A stretch of 28,503 nt of DNA from an uncultured Lachnospiraceae bacterium. GTDB taxonomy: Bacteria > Bacillota > Clostridia > Lachnospirales > Lachnospiraceae. The stretch covers positions 1-28,503 of the forward strand of contig CAJTOL010000037.1 of assembly GCA_910577645.1 (NCBI GenBank), written 5' to 3'. Below, piece by piece: positions 22,788 through 28,503 of this stretch; position 1 is the stretch's first letter; each line of letters starts with the position of its first letter. Both the position numbers and the translations under genes were made by a program. Under the pieces are notes generated by a model that was not told the DNA's origin, searched no databases, and saw nothing but the letters and a program-made list of their open reading frames with translations.

Positions 22788-23042
22788 TTATTTCGCCTTT
22801 TCGATAATCTCTACAAGTCTCCATCTCTTATCCTTGGACAGCGGTCTTGTTTCCATTACACGAACAGTATCACCAATCGTGCACTCGTTTTTCTCATCGT
22901 GTGCTTTTAATTTATAAGTTCTCTTAACAATCTTACCGATTACAGGATGCTTTACATGGTTCTCGATAGCAACTACGATAGTCTTATCCATCTTATTGCT
23001 TACGACTTTACCGGTACGCACTTTTCTAAGATTTCTTTCCAC
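22788..23042 (-). CDS. rpsQ: Small ribosomal subunit protein S17 (uS17)
   Basis: S17 is a primary 16S rRNA binder with an OB fold. The 84 residues show LRKVRTGKVVSNKMDKTIVV, HPVIGKIVKRTYKLKAHDE and the signature GDTVRVMETRPLSKDKRWRL. The start codon is GTG (23040-23042) with an AAGGAG site about 10 nt upstream. It lies 23 bp after rpmC. Confidence 0.97.
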   Translation of the reverse strand: MERNLRKVRTGKVVSNKMDKTIVVAIENHVKHPVIGKIVKRTYKLKAHDEKNECTIGDTVRVMETRPLSKDKRWRLVEIIEKAK

Positions 23043-23065
23043 GGTAATTATGCTCCTTTCTGCAC

Positions 23066-23269
23066 TTAGTGAGCAGCCTTAGCAGTGATAACAGTCTGAA
23101 TACGCGCGATGTTCTTGCGAACCTCTTTGATTCTGCTGGTGTTATCTAACTGGTTGGTTGCATTCTGGAATCTCAAATTGAACAGTTCTTTCTTAGCAGC
23201 AACTAATTCCTCGTTTAACTCTGCTGCGGTCTTCGCATTTAAACTCTCTACATACTTATTACTTTTCAC
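23066..23269 (-). CDS. rpmC: Large ribosomal subunit protein L29 (uL29)
   Basis: L29 lies at the peptide exit tunnel near L23, where trigger factor and SRP dock. The 67 residues form two long helices (NAKTAAELNEELVAAKKELF and TSRIKEVRKNIARIQTVI) with the signature LRFQNATNQL. I choose GTG 23269 (MKSNKYVESL), 8 nt from AAGGCGG, rather than the GTG three codons earlier, which lies inside that site. It overlaps the end of rplP by 11 nt, so translation is probably coupled. Confidence 0.93.
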   Translation of the reverse strand: MKSNKYVESLNAKTAAELNEELVAAKKELFNLRFQNATNQLDNTSRIKEVRKNIARIQTVITAKAAH

Positions 23270-23696
23270 TGTTATCACCGCCTTCTAAATCTGCTTTCGC
23301 AACGATCTTACACTTGCAGGGTAACTTGTGCATAGCAAGACGCAGTGCCTCCCGGGCAGTTTCTTCCGGAACACCAGCGATCTCGAACATAACACGGCCA
23401 GGCTTTACTACTGCTACCCAGTATTCTACGGAACCTTTACCGGAACCCATACGAGTTTCAGCAGGCTTAGCTGTTACAGGCTTATCCGGGAAAATCTTAA
23501 TCCAAACTTTACCGCCACGCTTAATGTAACGGGTCATTGCAATACGGGCTGCTTCAATCTGGTTGGACTTAATCCAGCATGGCTCGGTTGCCACTAAACC
23601 ATATTCACCATTGGAAATAGTGTTGCCTCTTAATGCTTTTCCGGCCATGGAGCCACGGAACTGCTTACGACGTTTTACTCTCTTCGGCATTAACAT
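23259..23696 (-). CDS. rplP: Large ribosomal subunit protein L16 (uL16)
   Basis: L16 contacts the A-site tRNA and helps shape the peptidyl transferase centre. The 145 residues open MLMPKRVKRRKQFRGSMAGK and include WIKSNQIEAARIAMTRYIKRGGKVWI and the loop RMGSGKGSVEYWVAVVKPGR. The ATG overlaps the rpsC stop by 1 nt (TAATG), and its C-terminus overlaps the rpmC start, making a tightly coupled rpsC-rplP-rpmC block. Confidence 0.98.
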   Translation of the reverse strand: MLMPKRVKRRKQFRGSMAGKALRGNTISNGEYGLVATEPCWIKSNQIEAARIAMTRYIKRGGKVWIKIFPDKPVTAKPAETRMGSGKGSVEYWVAVVKPGRVMFEIAGVPEETAREALRLAMHKLPCKCKIVAKADLEGGDNSEK

Positions 23697-24352
23697 TATT
23701 TATCGCTCCCTTCCTTATTGCCCTTAGTTGGAAGGACTTCGCCTTTGTAGATCCAAACCTTAACGCCAACCTTGCCGTAGGTAGTATCTGCCTCTGCGAA
23801 TCCATAGTCAATATCTGCTCTTAAGGTCTGCAGCGGAATCGTTCCTTCGCTGTAGAACTCGGTACGCGCCATATCAGCGCCACCCAGACGGCCTGCACAG
23901 GCGGCCTTGATGCCCTTAACGCCAGCTTTCATGGATCTGGACATAGTGGACTTCATAGCACGACGGAAGGAAACACGGTTCTCTAACTGCTGTGCGATAG
24001 ACTCGGCTACTAACTGAGCATCCCGATCCGGTCTCTTGATTTCCTTAATATCGATAAATACTTTTTTGGAGGTCATCTTCTGAACCTCAGTCTTTAACTT
24101 CTCAATCTCAGCGCCGCCCTTACCGATAACAACACCCGGTTTTGCGGTGTAGATAATGATCTTAACTCTATCAGATGCACGCTCAATCTCAACCTTGGAG
24201 ATACCTGCACTGTACAGTTTCTTCTTCAGAAATACTCTGATTTCGTGATCCTCAATAAGGCAATCAGCAAAATCAGCTTCTGCATACCACTTGGAATCCC
24301 AGTCTTTAATAACGCCGACTCTAAGACCGTGCGGATTAACTTTCTGTCCCAT
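23696..24352 (-). CDS. rpsC: Small ribosomal subunit protein S3 (uS3)
   Basis: S3 lines the mRNA entry tunnel and contributes to mRNA unwinding. The 218 residues include the N-terminal GQKVNPHGLRVGVIKDWDSKW, a KH domain with GVVIGKGGAEIEKLK (GxxG loop GKGG), and the C-terminal domain signature RAMKSTMSRSMKAGVKGIKA. The ATG has AAGGAGG upstream. It lies 11 bp after rplV. Confidence 0.98.
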   Translation of the reverse strand: MGQKVNPHGLRVGVIKDWDSKWYAEADFADCLIEDHEIRVFLKKKLYSAGISKVEIERASDRVKIIIYTAKPGVVIGKGGAEIEKLKTEVQKMTSKKVFIDIKEIKRPDRDAQLVAESIAQQLENRVSFRRAMKSTMSRSMKAGVKGIKAACAGRLGGADMARTEFYSEGTIPLQTLRADIDYGFAEADTTYGKVGVKVWIYKGEVLPTKGNKEGSDK

Positions 24353-24363
24353 GATTTGCCTCC

Positions 24364-24750
24364 TTATCTTTCATTCAGCACAACGGTAATGTGGCTGTTT
24401 CTCTTTTCGATTCTGTAAGCCCGGCCCTGTGCCCTGGGATGAATTCTCTTCATGGTAGGAGCCTGGTTTGCATAACATTCCTCTACATACAGTTTCTCAA
24501 CATTCATTCCGTTGTTGTTCTCAGCGTTAGCAATTGCTGATTCTAACAGTTTCTTTATTAAACTAGAAGCATATCTGGGATTGTAGGTTACAATACCAAG
24601 TGCGGTCTGCACATCTTTGCCTCTGATGGCATCTAAAACGAAACATGCTTTCTGAACAGATACGCGGGCGTAAGATAACTTGGCGCTGGGTCTGGTATCT
24701 TTCTGAGCATTTCTTTCTCTCTTAATTTGGGATCTATGTCCTTTTGCCAT
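24364..24750 (-). CDS. rplV: Large ribosomal subunit protein L22 (uL22)
   Basis: L22 lines the peptide exit tunnel with a long beta hairpin whose tip is a macrolide-resistance site. The 128 residues show KLSYARVSVQKACFVLDAIRG, LLESAIANAENNNGMN and the hairpin KRIHPRAQGRAYRIEKRNSH. The N-terminus carries about 20 extra basic residues (MAKGHRSQIKRERNAQKDTR) compared with the ~110-aa minimal form. The ATG has AAAGGAGG upstream. It lies 31 bp after rpsS. Confidence 0.97.
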   Translation of the reverse strand: MAKGHRSQIKRERNAQKDTRPSAKLSYARVSVQKACFVLDAIRGKDVQTALGIVTYNPRYASSLIKKLLESAIANAENNNGMNVEKLYVEECYANQAPTMKRIHPRAQGRAYRIEKRNSHITVVLNER

Positions 24751-24781
24751 GACTTAAAAACCTCCTTTCAGATCTTATCGA

Positions 24782-25063
24782 TTAGCGAACACCGGACTTC
24801 TTCTCGTCTTTGCCATGTCCTCTATAGGTTCTGGTGGCAACGAATTCGCCTAATTTATGACCAACCATATCCTCGGTAATGTATACCGGAACATGTTTTC
24901 TTCCGTCGTGTACTGCAATAGTATAACCAACCATAATAGGGAAGATGGTAGAACGGCGGGACCAGGTCTTGATAACCTGCTTCTGTCCGGATGCGTTCAT
25001 CGCTTCTACCTTCTTCAATAAATGCGCGTCTGCGAATGGTCCTTTTTTCAGTGAGCGAGACAT
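24782..25063 (-). CDS. rpsS: Small ribosomal subunit protein S19 (uS19)
   Basis: S19 is in the 30S head, pairs with S13 and contacts the A-site tRNA. The 93 residues open SRSLKKGPFADAHLLKKVEA and have the core IKTWSRRSTIFPIMVGYTIA and the signature MVGHKLGEFVATRTYRGHGK. The ATG has AAGGAGG about 7 nt upstream. It lies 17 bp after rplB. Confidence 0.98.
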   Translation of the reverse strand: MSRSLKKGPFADAHLLKKVEAMNASGQKQVIKTWSRRSTIFPIMVGYTIAVHDGRKHVPVYITEDMVGHKLGEFVATRTYRGHGKDEKKSGVR

Positions 25064-25080
25064 GTTCTAACCTCCTTCAA

Positions 25081-25926
25081 TTATTTGATGGTTCTTCCAT
25101 CGCGTCTTCTTACGATTAACTTGTTGGACTTCTTGTTCTTCTTTCTGGTCTTTAAGCCAAGAGCCGGTTTACCCCAAGGAGTGCTGGGACCCGGACGGCC
25201 GATACCGGTCTTACCTTCACCACCACCGTGAGGATGGTCGTTGGGGTTCATTACGGAACCTCTGACAGTAGGACGGATACCCATATGGCGCTTTCTACCA
25301 GCCTTACCAATGTTAATCAGAGCGTGTTCTCCATTGCCTACAACACCAATGGTGGCGCGGCAGATAATCGGAACCATTCTCATCTCACCGGAAGGAAGAC
25401 GTAAGGTTGCGTACTTGCCTTCTTTTGCCATTAACTGAGCAGAGTTACCAGCAGAACGAACCAGCTGGCCACCCTTGCCAGGATATAATTCAATATTGTG
25501 AATCTGAGTACCTACCGGAATTGCGCTTAACGGTAAGCAGTTTCCAACTTTTGCCTCAGCCTGCTCTCCGCTTACTACCTTCATGCCATCGGTTAAGCCA
25601 GCCGGAGCTAAGATATAGGATTTGGTGCCGTCTGCATAGCAGATTAATGCAATGTTGGCGCTTCTGTTGGGATCGTACTCGATACCGATAACAGTTGCCG
25701 GAACCCCGTCTTTTGAGTTTCTCTTAAAATCAATAATTCTGTATTTCTGTCTATTTCCGCCACCGTGATGTCTTACGGTGATTTTACCCTGATTATTACG
25801 GCCAGCATGTTTCTTTAAAGAAACAACTAAAGACTTTTCCGGAGTCTTTTTGGTGATTTCGGAAAAATCAGAGCTGGTCATATGTCTTCTGGAAGGTGTA
25901 TATGCTGTATACTTTCTAATTCCCAT
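25081..25926 (-). CDS. rplB: Large ribosomal subunit protein L2 (uL2)
   Basis: L2 is required for subunit joining and peptidyl transferase activity. The 281 residues show the OB-fold region (GRNNQGKITVRHHGGGNRQK), the SH3-like region (IHNIELYPGKGGQLVRSAGN) and the essential C-terminal loop NPNDHPHGGGEGKTGIGRPG with its conserved His. The ATG has AAAAGGAG upstream. A 170-bp palindromic spacer separates it from rplW, although these two genes usually lie within a few tens of bases. Confidence 0.98.
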   Translation of the reverse strand: MGIRKYTAYTPSRRHMTSSDFSEITKKTPEKSLVVSLKKHAGRNNQGKITVRHHGGGNRQKYRIIDFKRNSKDGVPATVIGIEYDPNRSANIALICYADGTKSYILAPAGLTDGMKVVSGEQAEAKVGNCLPLSAIPVGTQIHNIELYPGKGGQLVRSAGNSAQLMAKEGKYATLRLPSGEMRMVPIICRATIGVVGNGEHALINIGKAGRKRHMGIRPTVRGSVMNPNDHPHGGGEGKTGIGRPGPSTPWGKPALGLKTRKKNKKSNKLIVRRRDGRTIK

Positions 25927-25996
25927 GACATTTTACTCCTTTTACTAAATTTATCACGATATAGTGTTCATCGTATATTCGCGTCAGCGACAAGCC

Positions 25997-26060
25997 GGGG
26001 TGGAGTAGTTTCAAAAAACTGCGTTGCGCTGGCGCATAAACAAATTTTGAAAGTTTCCCC
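25997..26060 (-). other. Hairpin in the rplW-rplB spacer
   Basis: The 170-bp spacer (25927-26096) folds around GGGG/CCCC (25997-26000/26057-26060) and TTTCAAAA/TTTTGAAA (26009-26016/26045-26052), with a GC-rich GCGTTGCGCTGGCGC tip. No gene or clear promoter was found in it. It may be an RNA-processing or attenuation site or a small inserted palindrome. Confidence 0.5.
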
Positions 26061-26096
26061 AGGGTCTTCCCCTTGCTCATCCTGCCCGCTCTCAAA

Positions 26097-26396
26097 TTAC
26101 AGCCCCTCGAAAATCTCGATGTCCTTGCTGTCAGCGGTCAGCTTAACAATTGCCTTCTTGGTCTGAGCAGTTCTTCCAACCACCATGCCTCTTCTTTTCT
26201 TCTTGCCGTCGATGTTCATGGTATTTACCTTGTCAACCTTGGTTCCGGGGAACATCTTCTCAACAGCCTCTTTAATCATTGCCTTGTTGGCATCTACGTG
26301 CACCATAAAGGTGTACTTCTTATCTGCCATTGCGTTCATGCTCTTCTCGGTAATAACCGGCTTGAGGATAACGTCATAATATCTGATATCTGCCAT
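26097..26396 (-). CDS. rplW: Large ribosomal subunit protein L23 (uL23)
   Basis: L23 is the docking site for trigger factor and SRP at the tunnel exit. The 99 residues show YYDVILKPVITEKSMNAMAD, the VHVDANKAMIKEAVEKMFPG core and the basic loop DGKKKRRGMVVGR. The ATG overlaps the rplD stop by 1 nt (TAATG), and the GAGGAGG site lies inside rplD, so the two genes are translationally coupled. Confidence 0.98.
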   Translation of the reverse strand: MADIRYYDVILKPVITEKSMNAMADKKYTFMVHVDANKAMIKEAVEKMFPGTKVDKVNTMNIDGKKKRRGMVVGRTAQTKKAIVKLTADSKDIEIFEGL

Positions 26397-27016
26397 TACG
26401 CATACACCTCCTCGATTGCTGCAACTGCTGCCTTGGTAGCAACAACAGTGTTGTACTTGAGAATGTCAAATACGTTGATGGTGTTAACCTGAGCAGTCTT
26501 AATGTCCTCTACGTTTCTAGCGGACAGGACCACATTCTGATCGTTGGACTCCAAAACAATCAACGCTTTCTTAACATTTAAGTTCTTCATAACATTTACA
26601 AAGTTCTTGGTCTTGATAGCGTCAAACTTCAGCTCGTCTACAACAACAAACTTGTTGTCGTTTACTCTGCTGGTCAAAGCGCACTTTAATGCCGCTCTCT
26701 TTTCTTTCTTATTCAGTCTGATAGTATAATCTCTGGGAACCGGAGCGAATACTACGCCGCCGCCAGTCCACTGGGGAGCTCTGGTGGAACCCTGTCTTGC
26801 ATGACCGGTACCCTTCTGTCTCCAGGGCTTTCTTCCGCCGCCGGAAACTTCGGAGCGGGTCTTTGCTTTCTGGGTGCCCTGACGTTTATTTGCAAGCTGG
26901 CTTACCACTGCCATGTGTACCAGGTGCTCATTCACCTCTACACCAAACACAGCATCGTTTAACTCTAAGGTGCCAACTTCTTTCCCTTCCATATTGTAAA
27001 CAGCTACATTTGCCAT
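26396..27016 (-). CDS. rplD: Large ribosomal subunit protein L4 (uL4)
   Basis: L4 reaches the peptide tunnel with an extended loop. In Escherichia coli it also represses the S10 operon through the leader, but that activity is not established in Firmicutes. The 206 residues show the long loop RKPWRQKGTGHARQGSTRAP followed by WTGGGVVFAPVPRDY and the Rossmann-like C-terminal part KKALIVLESNDQNVVLSARN. The ATG has AAGGAGG upstream. It lies 30 bp after rplC. Confidence 0.98.
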   Translation of the reverse strand: MANVAVYNMEGKEVGTLELNDAVFGVEVNEHLVHMAVVSQLANKRQGTQKAKTRSEVSGGGRKPWRQKGTGHARQGSTRAPQWTGGGVVFAPVPRDYTIRLNKKEKRAALKCALTSRVNDNKFVVVDELKFDAIKTKNFVNVMKNLNVKKALIVLESNDQNVVLSARNVEDIKTAQVNTINVFDILKYNTVVATKAAVAAIEEVYA

Positions 27017-27046
27017 TTGTGTGTTCCTCCTTTCCTATGCAAAAGC

Positions 27047-27682
27047 TTACTTGGAAGCCTTTACGGTTTCCTTAACAGTTACCAGGGACTTCTTGGGTCC
27101 CGGTACAGAGCCCTTAACCAGAATCAGGTTCTTGTCTGCATCGATGCTTACAATCTCAAGATTCTGAACGGTTACCTGCACATTGCCCATATGGCCAGGC
27201 ATTCCCTTGCCCTTGAATACGCGGCCGGGAGTAGTTGCGGAGCCGTTGGAACCCTGATGACGATGGAACTTGGAACCGTGAGCCATGGGACCTCTGTGCT
27301 GGCCATGTCTCTTAATAGCGCCCTGGAAACCTTTGCCTTTGGAAATAGCGGTTGCATCTACCTTATCTCCTGCTGCGAATACATCTGCCTTGATTTCATC
27401 CTTAACATTGTACTCCTCAGCATTTTCAAATCTAAACTCTCTCACATATCTCTTGTAAGATACGCCGGCCTTGTCAAAGTGGCCTTTTACCGGCTTATTG
27501 ACTAATTTCTCTCTCTTGTCAACAAAACCAACCTGCACTGCTTTGTAGCCGTCATTCTCAACAGTCTTAACCTGGGTTACCACACAGGGACCTGCCTGAA
27601 GAACGGTTACCGGAACCAACACGCCGTCTTCATTGAAGATCTGAGTCATTCCGACTTTGGTTGCTAAAATCGCTTTCTTCAT
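27047..27682 (-). CDS. rplC: Large ribosomal subunit protein L3 (uL3)
   Basis: L3 starts 50S assembly and sends a loop to the peptidyl transferase centre. The 211 residues show the N-terminal KKAILATKVGMTQIFNEDGV, the loop QGAIKRHGQHRGPMAHGSKF followed by HRHQGSNGSATTPGRVFKG (site of the glutamine methylated in some bacteria), and MPGHMGNVQVTVQNLEIV. The ATG has AGGAGG about 7 nt upstream. A 97-bp spacer with a small GAGCG/CGCTC hairpin separates it from rpsJ. Confidence 0.98.
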   Translation of the reverse strand: MKKAILATKVGMTQIFNEDGVLVPVTVLQAGPCVVTQVKTVENDGYKAVQVGFVDKREKLVNKPVKGHFDKAGVSYKRYVREFRFENAEEYNVKDEIKADVFAAGDKVDATAISKGKGFQGAIKRHGQHRGPMAHGSKFHRHQGSNGSATTPGRVFKGKGMPGHMGNVQVTVQNLEIVSIDADKNLILVKGSVPGPKKSLVTVKETVKASK

Positions 27683-27779
27683 TTTCTAACCTCCTGTTTC
27701 TTTTCTACAGCGGAGCGCCTTGACGCTCATCCTAGAACAGTCCAGAATCTATCTAAACCCTTCAGGATATTTCCTTAAA

Positions 27780-28097
27780 TTATTTGTTTTTCATCTTGAT
27801 GTCAATATAGACACCAGCCGGCATCTCCAGTCTGGATAATGCATCCACAGTTTTCTGGCTCGGAGTGATGATGTCAATCAGTCTCTTGTGGGTTCTCTGT
27901 TCGAACTGTTCTCTGGAATCTTTGTACTTGTGTACCGCACGCAGAATGGTAACTACCTCTTTCTTTGTGGGCAGCGGCACCGGTCCGCTCACCTTAGATC
28001 CGGTTTTCTTTACAGTTTCGATGATTTTTCCGGCAGACTGATCTACTAACTGATGATCATAAGCCTTCAATGTGATTCTCATTACTTGACTTGCCAT
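27780..28097 (-). CDS. rpsJ: Small ribosomal subunit protein S10 (uS10, NusE)
   Basis: S10 sits in the 30S head and also acts as NusE, linking NusB/NusG to RNA polymerase in antitermination. The 105 residues show MRITLKAYDHQLVDQSAGKI, the loop VSGPVPLPTKKEVVTILRAV and the signature REQFEQRTHKRLIDIITPSQ. The ATG has AAAAGGAGG followed by an A/T-rich 11-nt spacing that includes eight T in a row on the coding strand. It is the first gene of the S10-spc-alpha cluster. Confidence 0.98.
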   Translation of the reverse strand: MASQVMRITLKAYDHQLVDQSAGKIIETVKKTGSKVSGPVPLPTKKEVVTILRAVHKYKDSREQFEQRTHKRLIDIITPSQKTVDALSRLEMPAGVYIDIKMKNK

Positions 28098-28328
28098 AAA
28101 AAAAGTCGCCTCCTTTTCGCACTTTTACATCTAAGTACGACAAGCGGTGACTGTACACGTTTCCGTGTGTGTCCTCTCGAACTCACACTCATACTGCCTT
28201 TCATTTCTGTTGCAGATGTTCAATTGGTACAGTGACTTGTCGCCAGTTTCCTAACTTGACATTCGCTCCACGGAAAACCTGTCCTATACAGACAGCAACC
28301 TCACGCTTCTCAGCTATCATGCCACAGC
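28098..28328 (-). promoter_or_regulatory. Structured 5' leader of the S10 operon
   Basis: About 230 nt lie between the predicted start of transcription and rpsJ. A long-range stem joins CGACAAG (28138-28144) with CTTGTCG (28236-28242) and ACTGTAC (28150-28156) with GTACAGT (28227-28233). It encloses a smaller GTGTG/CACAC hairpin. No T-run follows within the leader. Leaders here carry L4-dependent control in Escherichia coli; whether this different fold does the same is inference. Confidence 0.6.
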
Positions 28329-28334
28329 CTCGTT

Positions 28335-28363
28335 AGCATAACACAGATTTCTCCAAAAATCAA
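28335..28363 (-). promoter_or_regulatory. Promoter of the S10-spc-alpha cluster
   Basis: On the minus strand TTGATT (28358-28363) and TATGCT (28335-28340) are spaced by 17 bp. A TG one base before the -10 gives an extended -10 element, offsetting the imperfect hexamers. A-rich tracts upstream of the -35 (around 28364-28380) could act as an UP element. Confidence 0.75.
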
Positions 28364-28400
28364 GCAGTTTTTTCAAATATTCCGCAACAGTTTAGACGGC

Positions 28401-28465
28401 GTGGACTTTGATAAGGAATTTTACGTCAAGCTCGCTTGTAAGTAAAATTCCTTATCAAAGTCCAC
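28401..28465. repeat. Long perfect inverted repeat upstream of the S10 promoter
   Basis: A perfect 24-bp stem (28401-28424 with 28442-28465) has a 17-nt loop that itself pairs CAAGC with GCTTG (28427-28431/28434-28438). Beside it CATCGGATG (28465-28473) pairs with CATCCGATG (28476-28484). There is no T-run on either strand, so it is not an ordinary terminator. It lies 37 bp upstream of the -35 box. The remaining bases to the window edge show no recognisable gene. Confidence 0.85.
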
Positions 28466-28503
28466 ATCGGATGGACATCCGATGCTTCTTGCCCGGCCCA
28501 GCC

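Noticed and set aside
28401..28465. Rho-independent terminator of an upstream gene
   Set aside because: The stem is long and perfect but no T-run follows on either strand; termination remains possible only if the upstream gene ends just outside the window.

Overview
The window is a low-to-mid GC Firmicutes chromosome segment, most likely from a Lachnospiraceae (Clostridium cluster XIVa) species. The reasons are the uninterrupted S10-spc-alpha order, a zinc-type S14, a zinc-lid adenylate kinase, strong AGGAGG-type ribosome binding sites, the ecfA1-ecfA2-ecfT-truA-rplM-rpsI tail after rplQ, and an enlarged L17. I cannot name the genus. Every confident gene lies on the minus strand, so transcription runs from the right edge to the left.

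Right to centre (about 28363 to 11427): a sigma-A-type promoter (28335-28363) and a structured ~230-nt leader precede 31 genes: rpsJ rplC rplD rplW rplB rpsS rplV rpsC rplP rpmC rpsQ rplN rplX rplE rpsZ rpsH rplF rplR rpsE rpmD rplO secY adk map infA rpmJ rpsM rpsK rpsD rpoA rplQ. They encode ribosomal proteins, IF-1, the RNA polymerase alpha subunit, the SecY channel, adenylate kinase and methionine aminopeptidase. An internal promoter lies before rpmJ. The run ends at a strong terminator (11427-11491). Most junctions are tight, but several are 95-280 bp long and filled with palindromic DNA. The most striking is the rplF-rpsH spacer, with a tandem duplication of two hairpins (four related stems) showing compensatory base changes.

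Centre-left (11400 to 8501): a defective IS4-type insertion sequence with perfect 19-bp ends and a transposase that appears to lack the central part of its catalytic domain. It is followed by a secreted protein with choline/glucan-type cell-wall-binding repeats, which has its own promoter and terminator. These two units separate rplQ from the ecf genes, which are normally its direct neighbours.

Left (8404 to 216): a promoter (8376-8404) drives ecfA1, ecfA2 and ecfT (energy-coupling module of an ECF vitamin transporter), then truA and a large J-domain-like/TPR protein, joined by overlapping starts and stops. The truA frame is unusual: a GNAT acetyltransferase-like region is fused to the C-terminus of a complete pseudouridine synthase. 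rplM-rpsI follow from their own promoter, which matches both consensus hexamers exactly with 17-bp spacing, and end at a terminator (216-249). The first 215 bp hold no recognisable gene, only a short direct repeat.

No CRISPR array, tRNA, rRNA, phage or defence system was seen. The points most worth following up are the TruA-GNAT fusion, the covarying hairpin array inside the spc operon, the long perfect inverted repeat upstream of the S10 promoter, and the structured leaders.
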